Source: JACNKJ01 sp964440095 (GTDB taxonomy: Bacteria; Krumholzibacteriota; Krumholzibacteriia; JACNKJ01). Taken from it: a stretch of 28,911 bases of DNA. Position numbers and translations under genes: made by a program. Below, piece by piece: positions 8,321 through 14,949 of this stretch. The first letter of the stretch is position 1, and every line of letters begins with the position of its first letter. The stretch spans positions 1 through 28,911 of the forward strand of contig CAYTPZ010000026.1 in NCBI GenBank assembly GCA_964440095.1. Reading direction: 5' to 3'. Under the pieces are notes generated by a model. That model was not told the DNA's origin. It searched no databases and saw only the letters and a program-made list of their open reading frames with translations.

Positions 8321-9799
8321 CTAGGTCTCATCCCAGGAATCGTCTTGAGTGAACCTACCGCTTCTGAGGGAGTGGACGAGATAGCTGACGAGGATGATCA
8401 TCCCAAGGATCAGGACATAAGCACCGACGCTGGACACCTTGCTCTCGCAGAGGAATTCATCGGGGAAGTTAAAGAATCGGCGTGGCAAACCTCGGACACC
8501 CACCAACAGCTGCGTAAAGAAGCTGATGTTTATACCCAGGAAAATGAGAATGGCCGCCAGGGCCGCCCACTTCTCGCTGAACATCCTCCCGAAGACCTTC
8601 GGCCACCAGAGATGAAGTCCGGCGAGGAATGCCATCATCGTGCCGCCCAGGAGCAAGTAATGCATGTAGGCCACTGTGAAATAGGTGCCGCGTAAATAGG
8701 CGCCGGTCGTCAGGTTGCCCAGGAAAAGGCCCGCAATGGAAGCGAGTAGGAAGAGAAAGATGAACATCACCGCGTAGAGCATCGGCGTGGAAAGGCGGAT
8801 CGAAGCCTTGTACAGGGTGGCGAGCCAATTGAGCACGACCACGACAGAAGGAACGAAGAGAAGCAAAGCCAGAAGGCTGAAGATCGTGGCCGAAAAGGAC
8901 GTCTGTTCGCCTGACTGGAGATACTGCCCCCATCCGAAGAGGCTGAATAGTGCGATCGCTGCAAAGCTGTAGACCATTGCTCTATAACTGTAGATCGGTC
9001 TGCGACTGAATTTGACGATCGAATCGCTCACGACGCCCATGGCCGGCAGTATCGTTATGAAAACTGCCGGGTAGGCATAGAGCCAGAAGAGCTTCTTGAA
9101 GAGCGCGGGATCGCCCCCCAGGGAGGCATCGAAGATGCCCGTAACGCCAAAACGCTCAGGGAGCAGGAGAAACAGCAGGGCTCCAAGCACGAGGGAAACG
9201 AGAATATTCACGACTGAGCCAAAATACAGTGCCCAGGCGAAAAGGGGCAGCTTCGCCCAGGAGGTCCTACCGGGCCGTCTGTGAATGCTGCGAATGAAAT
9301 TCAAACCCGTAAGGGCGGACGAGAAAGCCAGAAGGCCCAGGCCGGCGGTCAGACAGGTCACTCGGCAACTTGCTGTCGCGCTGTAAGGCGTGTACAGCGT
9401 CCAGCCCGTGCTGACCGAATTGATGAGCAGGAAGGTAATGGTAAACAGCGACCCGACAGCGAAGAGCCAGAAACTCAGCTGGTTCATTCTCGGGTGGGCC
9501 AGATCCTTGGTTTTCAGAATCCGCGGCAGGGCGAAGTTCCCCAGAGTCGTGGGGATGGCGGGGATGATGAAAAGGAAGATCATGACAATACCGTGGAAGG
9601 TGAAAACCCGATTGAAGCTGTGGGCATCCATCAGGATCTCGCCGGGACTCAGCAGTTCTGTCCGGATCAATGCCGCCATAATGCCACCGAGAATGAAGCT
9701 GGCAAGCATGACCGACAGGTACATGATCCCGATACGATCGGGATCAGGCGAGAGAAGCCAAGATTTCCGGTTCTGACTGTCGTTGATGTTTCTAGTCAT
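8321..9799 (-). CDS. Heme-copper oxidase subunit I homologue lacking the active site
   Basis: A 492-residue membrane protein that aligns with CoxI across its length: RIGIMYLSVMLASFILGG, FTFHGIVMIFLFIIPAIPTT, KTKDLAHPRMNQLSFWLF, SIRLSTPMLYAVMFIFLF and GLPRR. Low-spin heme ligands His69 and His380 are kept. The binuclear centre is gone: the GHPEVY motif reads AYPAVF (Tyr243 for the CuB His, Phe247 for the cross-linked Tyr), the WAHH pair reads WGQY (Gln292, Tyr293), and the VAHFH motif reads VAYMH (Tyr378 for the high-spin heme His). The K-channel Lys falls in a run of valines (PSVVVV). I checked the codons of helices VI, VII and X, and they are in frame. O2 or NO reduction by the known mechanism is therefore not possible. 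A role in electron transfer or in stabilising subunit II is inferred. It starts 9 nt after subunit II. Confidence 0.95.
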   Translation of the reverse strand: MTRNINDSQNRKSWLLSPDPDRIGIMYLSVMLASFILGGIMAALIRTELLSPGEILMDAHSFNRVFTFHGIVMIFLFIIPAIPTTLGNFALPRILKTKDLAHPRMNQLSFWLFAVGSLFTITFLLINSVSTGWTLYTPYSATASCRVTCLTAGLGLLAFSSALTGLNFIRSIHRRPGRTSWAKLPLFAWALYFGSVVNILVSLVLGALLFLLLPERFGVTGIFDASLGGDPALFKKLFWLYAYPAVFITILPAMGVVSDSIVKFSRRPIYSYRAMVYSFAAIALFSLFGWGQYLQSGEQTSFSATIFSLLALLLFVPSVVVVLNWLATLYKASIRLSTPMLYAVMFIFLFLLASIAGLFLGNLTTGAYLRGTYFTVAYMHYLLLGGTMMAFLAGLHLWWPKVFGRMFSEKWAALAAILIFLGINISFFTQLLVGVRGLPRRFFNFPDEFLCESKVSSVGAYVLILGMIILVSYLVHSLRSGRFTQDDSWDET

Positions 9800-9808
9800 G
9801 GCCTCCGC

Positions 9809-10771
9809 CTATTCGGCCAGTGATTTGATGAACTCGACGATGAAATCGAGCTCGGCATCGGTGATGGTTCCCTTATAGGGAGGCATGGTCGGTTCGAAAC
9901 CATCGACTACCATGGCCAGAGGATCCTCGATGGACTCCTTCAGATAGCTTTCGTCCACTTGGATTACAGAGCCGTCACTCATTAACTCCTGAGTGCCGTA
10001 GATTCCCTTGAAGCTTGGACCCACCAGCCTCAGGCCATCCACGGAATGACAGGCAATGCAGCCCTTGTCGGCAATGATCTTCTTGCCTGCTTCGGCCGGC
10101 GGCATATCCGCATAGGGATCCCCCACCGACCCCATCCACTTTTCAAACTCTCCGGGATCATGGACGACGACTGCCGTGATCATATTCGAGTGCCCAGTTC
10201 CGCAAAATTCGGAACAATAGGCGGGATAGACACCACTTTGGGTCGCGGTGAACCATGACTCCGTAGACCGGCCCGGCAGAATGGCCTTCGTCGAGTGGAA
10301 GGCCGGTATGTGAAAGCTGTGATTCACGTCCTCGGAGCGATACAGCAGGCGCACCGCTTCGTTCACTGGAACATGCAGGGCGGGGCCAGAATAGCCGTTG
10401 GGGTAGATGAACTCCCAATACCAGTTCCTTCCCACGACTTCGATATCGTAGGTGTTCCTGGGCGAGATCTCCTTTTCCAGAAACCCACGAAGGCCAAAGA
10501 AAAAGATAGAACCGACGAAGATGACGAGAATGCCGGTCCAAAGGACCTGAAGCAAGGGGCTGGAGCTGGTAACCGATTCACCGTTCCCGTCTTTTTTGCT
10601 TCGATAGGCCTGAACGAAGAGGAGCGTCAGCCCTGTGACGAGTGTGAAGAGGAAAATCCCAGCCGTGAGGATAAACTGGAAGACGCCGCGCTGGGCTCCC
10701 GTGGCTCCGGCACCCCAAAGCACAACTCCCAAGTTCAGGGCCAAGAATGGATTGGATAGGGTTGCCATCAT
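9809..10771 (-). CDS. coxB: Cytochrome c oxidase subunit II, caa3 type, with CuA and heme c
   Basis: A 320-residue protein with two membrane helices (about 30-55 and 75-95), a periplasmic cupredoxin domain and a C-terminal cytochrome c domain. The CuA site is complete: His151 (NHSFHIP), Cys186, Glu188, Cys190, His194 and Met197 (YCSEFCGTGHSNM). The aromatic patch NWYWEF used for electron entry is present. The heme c motif is CIACH (238-242), with Met296 of PTMPPYKG a likely axial ligand. In normal caa3 oxidases it passes electrons from heme c to CuA to the low-spin heme of subunit I. Here the partner has only that low-spin heme. Its start codon overlaps the stop of the upstream 95-residue gene (TAATG). 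Genes for subunits III and IV are not in the window. Confidence 0.95.
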   Translation of the reverse strand: MMATLSNPFLALNLGVVLWGAGATGAQRGVFQFILTAGIFLFTLVTGLTLLFVQAYRSKKDGNGESVTSSSPLLQVLWTGILVIFVGSIFFFGLRGFLEKEISPRNTYDIEVVGRNWYWEFIYPNGYSGPALHVPVNEAVRLLYRSEDVNHSFHIPAFHSTKAILPGRSTESWFTATQSGVYPAYCSEFCGTGHSNMITAVVVHDPGEFEKWMGSVGDPYADMPPAEAGKKIIADKGCIACHSVDGLRLVGPSFKGIYGTQELMSDGSVIQVDESYLKESIEDPLAMVVDGFEPTMPPYKGTITDAELDFIVEFIKSLAE

Positions 10772-11058
10772 TATTGCCCGTACTCCTCTATCACGATTTG
10801 CATGGCTCGTTCAATTGGCAGCCTTACAATCTCTTCACTGTCACCGACTCGCCCGTAGCCCGAAAGCTGGGTTTCCTGACCCCGGCGCAGAAACTCCGCG
10901 TCTTCGCCAAGGCCTGGTAGCATTTTTCGGGCAATCTCTTCACGTTCCATGCCATTGAAGAGTCCTTGCACAAGCACAAGCACAAGGATGATGCTCAGCA
11001 CGCCCATGATGGCCACGAATAAACTGGGTGAGTTTTGCGAATCGTCGTAGCGTTGCAT
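10771..11058 (-). CDS. Small one-helix protein between actF and oxidase subunit II
   Basis: A 95-residue protein I do not recognise. Residues about 12-34 (FVAIMGVLSIILVLVLVQGL) form one membrane helix near the N-terminus, followed by a charged tail of about 60 residues with a possible helix (EREEIARKML) and ending in VRLPIERAMQIVIEEYGQ. It contains no Cys-based cofactor motif and no His. The gene starts 6 nt after actF and its stop overlaps the start of subunit II, so it is made together with the complex. It may be an accessory subunit or adaptor holding complex III and the oxidase-like module together, similar in idea to the single-helix accessory subunits of some alternative complex III preparations. 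That role is inferred from position only. Confidence 0.8.
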   Translation of the reverse strand: MQRYDDSQNSPSLFVAIMGVLSIILVLVLVQGLFNGMEREEIARKMLPGLGEDAEFLRRGQETQLSGYGRVGDSEEIVRLPIERAMQIVIEEYGQ

Positions 11059-11064
11059 GCTTAC

Positions 11065-12273
11065 CTACGCGTTCTCGAAGGCCAGCGACTCCGCCAGCCT
11101 CGGATCCTTTAGAGGTATCAAAGACTGCTTGCTCAGCGTACGCATGAGCAAGGCCATCCAAATGCCGCCGACTCCCAGGAAAGTCGTCAGATCCAAAAGG
11201 TGGAAGCCCAGGCTTCCCGCCGCGGTGAACTCGGGCATGATGATGTAGTAGAGGTCCACCCAGTGCATGACGAGAACCCAAAGAGCGAAGGGCATCAGGT
11301 AACGGCCGCGTCGCTTAGGCGTGGCCGAAAGGAGTCCCACGAAGGGAAGGAAGAAGTGCCCCGCGAGTAAGAACCAGCTCCAGGTTTCCCAATTGCCGGT
11401 TTGGCGGCGCAGGAACCAGGTGGTCTCTTCCGGAATGTTCGAATACCAGATCAGCATGTACTGGCTGAAGGCGATGTAGGCCCAGAAAACCAGAAATGCG
11501 AAAATGAGCTTACCCATGTCGTGGTAGTGCTCGATGGAAATGCTTCGGCGCAGGAAACCCTTCCGTTGCAACATTCCGCTAAGCAGGGGCAGGAAGGCGA
11601 AGAAGCCCACCACGCTGCCCGAGAAGTAATAGACGCCGAACATGGTGCTGAACCAGTGGGCGTCCAAACTCATGAGGAAGTCCACCGAGGCGAAGGTCAG
11701 TGTGAAGCCGAAGATCACCAAGGAGGGAGCGCTCCAACGCTTCATGCGGCGGCTGGTTTCGATGTCGCCGGTAGAATCCTGCCTCACCGAACTTCTGAGA
11801 TATCCGCGGGACAGCAGTGTCCAGGAAGCAAAGTAAATGACCAGGCGGATGTAAAAGAAGGGCAGATTCAGATAGGGCTGCTTCCACTGCAACAGTGCAT
11901 CGTGCGCCACGTGCTCGGCATCGGCCCAATGGTAGATTTTGTCCATGCCGAAGAGCAGGGGCAGCGAAAAGAAGAAGAGCCAGGGAAGATTGGCGGCAAT
12001 GCCCTCGGCCAGACGACGCACCACCACACTCCAACCCGAACTGGTCACATGTTGAATGAGCACGAAGAAAAGCGCACCCAGTGAAATGCTCAGGAAGTAC
12101 ACGAAGCTGAGCAGCCAAGACTGGAAAAAACGTTCGCCCCCACCCATGAAGGCCAGGATCGCGGTGGCGACAAGACCGAGCAGGCCGACGATGGCGGCCG
12201 TTCGACTCGCGCGTGTGCCGAACTCCCCCAGCAGGAGTTTTTCTTTACTAAGATCCACAGTCCTGGTGTGCAT
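11065..12273 (-). CDS. actF: Alternative complex III subunit ActF, NrfD/PsrC-like membrane protein
   Basis: A 402-residue membrane protein with about ten helices, paralogous to ActC. Segments typical for ActF are LIQHVTSSGWSVVVRRLAEG, FLMSLDAHWFSTMFGVYYFS, EHYHDMGKLIFAFLVFWAYI and SQYMLIWYSNIPEET. In characterised alternative complex III, ActF is a membrane core subunit; ActC is the better supported quinol site. The ATG has AAGGA six bases upstream and follows the actE stop by 9 nt. The C-terminal 20 residues or so are hydrophilic and end near a 6-nt gap to the next gene. Nothing is truncated. Confidence 0.93.
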   Translation of the reverse strand: MHTRTVDLSKEKLLLGEFGTRASRTAAIVGLLGLVATAILAFMGGGERFFQSWLLSFVYFLSISLGALFFVLIQHVTSSGWSVVVRRLAEGIAANLPWLFFFSLPLLFGMDKIYHWADAEHVAHDALLQWKQPYLNLPFFYIRLVIYFASWTLLSRGYLRSSVRQDSTGDIETSRRMKRWSAPSLVIFGFTLTFASVDFLMSLDAHWFSTMFGVYYFSGSVVGFFAFLPLLSGMLQRKGFLRRSISIEHYHDMGKLIFAFLVFWAYIAFSQYMLIWYSNIPEETTWFLRRQTGNWETWSWFLLAGHFFLPFVGLLSATPKRRGRYLMPFALWVLVMHWVDLYYIIMPEFTAAGSLGFHLLDLTTFLGVGGIWMALLMRTLSKQSLIPLKDPRLAESLAFENA

Positions 12274-12282
12274 CGCTTGTCC

Positions 12283-12924
12283 TTACCTCAATCCTGCCTG
12301 AGCATCTTCAGGCACTTCGTCTATCGAAGCGTACTGGCTCTTCTGCAGCGCCTTCACGTAGGCCACGATGGCCCAGCGGTCCTTCTCGGGAATCTGGGGT
12401 CCATGGGCCGGCATGTTCCGAATGCCCAGGGTAATGGTATTGAAAAGCTCGCCAGTCGTGCGGCCCCGCACCAGATCGCTGTGGAGGCTGGATGGCGGTG
12501 TCCACTTGGACTGCTGCAATTCCGTGGCACGCCCCGCCACCATGCCGTCACCGTATCCGGAATGACCATGACAGGCTGCGCAGAAAACTCCGTAGCGATC
12601 ACGGCCTCGCTCGAGCAGGGCAGGATTTACATCCACCGGAAAACTGTTCACCCAGGCGCCGTCCTCTTTGCCGGTCAGGAAGGCGTCAAGTTCGGGGCCC
12701 TGGTCGCGCGAAATCGTGCCCGCGACCTGAGGCCGCATGGCTCGGCCGTCTGCGAAGAGAGTCGAGGCCTGTTGAGCGCCCACTTTCTTCTGCTTGTCCA
12801 TGTGAGTGATCACCGAAATACGAGTCTGATCGCCGCTGACCTGACGACGGCCTGCGATCATGGCCAGGGGAATCCACGACAGGAGGACCAGTAGCCAGAG
12901 GGTGCGCGTAAACCACTTGGGCAT
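12283..12924 (-). CDS. actE: Alternative complex III subunit ActE, monoheme cytochrome c
   Basis: A 213-residue membrane-anchored cytochrome. An N-terminal hydrophobic segment (LWLLVLLSWIPLAMIAG) without a lipobox Cys suggests an uncleaved anchor. The single heme motif is CAACH, followed by GHSGYGDGMV. MPAHGPQIPEKDRWAIVAYV near the C-terminus supplies the likely axial Met and the last helix of a class I cytochrome c domain. It should accept electrons from ActA/ActB and pass them to a periplasmic carrier or directly to subunit II. The ATG at 12924 is set by GGAGG six bases upstream. A longer open frame from 12993 would run through the end of actD and is not used. Confidence 0.93.
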   Translation of the reverse strand: MPKWFTRTLWLLVLLSWIPLAMIAGRRQVSGDQTRISVITHMDKQKKVGAQQASTLFADGRAMRPQVAGTISRDQGPELDAFLTGKEDGAWVNSFPVDVNPALLERGRDRYGVFCAACHGHSGYGDGMVAGRATELQQSKWTPPSSLHSDLVRGRTTGELFNTITLGIRNMPAHGPQIPEKDRWAIVAYVKALQKSQYASIDEVPEDAQAGLR

Positions 12925-12925
12925 C

Positions 12926-13474
12926 TTAGTCCTCCAGCCTTTCGACCTGGATACCGCCCAGGGATTCAGCGAACTCGAAGCTTCGCGTCTCATGGAAACT
13001 GGGATCGCTGGCCTCGAGGTTCAGGAAGAAGCGGTCGTTGCTGGCCCGCTTGAAAGCCTGGCTCTGGAAAACGGGATGATGCAGTTGCGGCAATCGGTTG
13101 AGCGCCAGCATGCCGAAGACGGCACCGAAGGCGGCCAGAAGCACGGTCATTTCGAAACCCACGGGAATGTTCGCGGGGATGCTCCACATGGGCTTGCCGC
13201 TGATGATCAAGGGGTAGTCGATGGTGTTCATCCACCATTGCATGAGCATTCCCAGGAAAGCGCCACTGGCGCCGCCGACCAAAACCAAGAGGGGCAGCTT
13301 AGTGGGGCCCATGCCCATGGCGTCGTCAAGGCCGTGAACGGGGAAGGGAGTGAAGCAGTCCCAGTTTTTGAAACCGGCGTCGCGCACCTTCTCGGCAGCG
13401 CTAAGGAGTTCTCCCGCCGTTTCAAATTCCACAAGGTATCCGGCCAGCTTCATTTCAATTTGGACTTCGCTCAT
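12926..13474 (-). CDS. actD: Alternative complex III subunit ActD (DUF3341 family)
   Basis: A 182-residue protein with a cytoplasmic N-terminal domain (KLAGYLVEFETAGELLSAAE, then CFTPFPVHGLDDAMG) and two membrane helices around residues 60-80 and 95-115. This is the DUF3341 layout of ActD in alternative complex III. It carries no cofactor; in known structures it packs against ActC and ActF. Its ATG overlaps the actC stop by 4 bp (ATGA), and its stop lies just before the actE start, so the genes are probably translationally coupled. Confidence 0.93.
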   Translation of the reverse strand: MSEVQIEMKLAGYLVEFETAGELLSAAEKVRDAGFKNWDCFTPFPVHGLDDAMGMGPTKLPLLVLVGGASGAFLGMLMQWWMNTIDYPLIISGKPMWSIPANIPVGFEMTVLLAAFGAVFGMLALNRLPQLHHPVFQSQAFKRASNDRFFLNLEASDPSFHETRSFEFAESLGGIQVERLED

Positions 13475-14949
13475 GAGTCCAACCTTTCCGTTTCCCTCTC
13501 ACGTTCCTGGATCTGTCCGGGTATGGAACCGTGATAGTCGCCCTGTGCCTGACGCTTGCCGTCGGTGGCCTCGGCCATGGGCATGACGGTCTTCACTTCG
13601 GCCATGGCCACGATGGGACCGAAACGCATGTAAAGCAGGAAGAGCGACGCGAAGAGTCCGAAGCTTCCGATGAGCATGGCGATGTCCACCCAGGTGGGCT
13701 TGAACAAACCCCAGGCGGCCGGCAGGAAATCACGAGTGAGCGAAGTGACGATGATCACGAAACGCTCGAACCACATGCCCACGTTCACCAGGGCCGCAAT
13801 GATCCACACGATGAGAATGTTGTGGCGGATTTTCTTCACCCAGAAAAGCTGCGGGAAGATCACGTTGCAACTCACCATGATCCAATAGGCCCATGCGTAG
13901 GGCCCGGTAGCACGGTTTATGAAGGTGAACATTTCCGTGGCGTTGCCACCGTACCAGGCAATGAAAAACTCTATGGCGTAGGCGTAGCCCACCATGGATC
14001 CCGTGGCCAAAAGGATCTTGGCCATCATGTCCAGATGATGCGGCGTGATGATGTTCTCAAGTCGCAGCCATTTCCGCGCGGGAATGGCGATGGTCATCAC
14101 CATGGCGAAGCCACCAAAGACGGCACCCGCCACGAAGTAGGGCGGGAAGATGGTTGTGTGCCATCCTGGCAACTGGCTGGTGGCGAAGTCGAAGCTAACC
14201 ACCGAGTGCACCGAAAGCACCAGCGGAGTGGCGAGACCCGCGAGAAGCAGGTAGGCCTTTTCATAGCGCTGCCACTGGCGATTGGATCCGCGCCAACCCA
14301 GGGACAGCAGGCCGTAGATCATCTTACGCGCTTTCGTGGTCGAACGATCGCGCAGGGTGGCGAAGTCGGGCATCTGACCCATGTACCAGAACATGAGCGA
14401 AACGGTCATGTAGGTGCCGATGGCGAAGACGTCCCAGACCAGGGGGCTGCGGAAGTTTGGCCAGGCACCCTGGGAATAGGGAATGGGGAAGATGTAGTGC
14501 ACGACCCAGATGCGGCCCACGTGGATACCCGGCCAAATGCCGGCGCAGATCACCGCGAAGATGGTCATGGTTTCCGCGAAGCGGTTGATACTCGTGCGCC
14601 ATTTCTGCCTGAAGAGGAAGAGGATCGCGCTGATGAGCGTTCCCGCGTGGCCGATGCCGATCCAGAAAACCAGATTGACGATGGGGAAGCCCCAGTTCAC
14701 CGGGCTGTTATTGCCCCAGATGCCCACGCCTGAAAAGATCAAGTAGCCGATGAGCCCGAAGAGCACGCCGGCCAACAGGGCAGCCAGTGAAAAGAGCGGG
14801 AACCAGAGCTTGGGGGCGGGCCGCTCGACCACGTCGCAAACCGTATCGGTGAGATCGCCGAAGCTGAGGCCGCCCGTAATGAGCGTGGGCCGCCCCGCCG
14901 GATCGTCGATGCGGTTGTCGAGCTTATCCGTGATGACCGTGCTCAACAC
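13471..14949 (-). CDS. actC: Alternative complex III subunit ActC, NrfD-like quinol-oxidising membrane subunit
   Basis: A 492-residue NrfD/PsrC-like protein with about ten helices. Typical segments are WGNNSPVNWGFPIVNLVFWI, GHAGTLISAILFLFRQKWRT, SLMFWYMGQMPDFATLRD, AWYGGNATEMFTFINRATGP, ARKWLRLENIITPHHLDMM and NVGMWFERFVIIVTSLTRDF. In characterised complexes this subunit holds the quinol site and passes electrons to the iron-sulfur domain of ActB. The reading frame starts at GTG 14949 or TTG 14946, both inside the end of actB, with GGAGG just upstream. The overlap with actB is about 26 bp. A charged tail rich in Arg and Glu follows the last helix. Confidence 0.94.
   Translation of the reverse strand: MLSTVITDKLDNRIDDPAGRPTLITGGLSFGDLTDTVCDVVERPAPKLWFPLFSLAALLAGVLFGLIGYLIFSGVGIWGNNSPVNWGFPIVNLVFWIGIGHAGTLISAILFLFRQKWRTSINRFAETMTIFAVICAGIWPGIHVGRIWVVHYIFPIPYSQGAWPNFRSPLVWDVFAIGTYMTVSLMFWYMGQMPDFATLRDRSTTKARKMIYGLLSLGWRGSNRQWQRYEKAYLLLAGLATPLVLSVHSVVSFDFATSQLPGWHTTIFPPYFVAGAVFGGFAMVMTIAIPARKWLRLENIITPHHLDMMAKILLATGSMVGYAYAIEFFIAWYGGNATEMFTFINRATGPYAWAYWIMVSCNVIFPQLFWVKKIRHNILIVWIIAALVNVGMWFERFVIIVTSLTRDFLPAAWGLFKPTWVDIAMLIGSFGLFASLFLLYMRFGPIVAMAEVKTVMPMAEATDGKRQAQGDYHGSIPGQIQERERETERLDS

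Noticed and set aside
8321..9799. Reading subunit I as a nitric oxide reductase or another oxidase class
   Set aside because: Those variants keep at least the high-spin heme His and most metal ligands; here all four reaction-centre His are gone.
13531..14733. Plus-strand open frame of 400 codons opposite actC
   Set aside because: It mirrors a clearly recognisable gene on the other strand, has biased, low-complexity His/Glu/Gly-rich composition and no family features.
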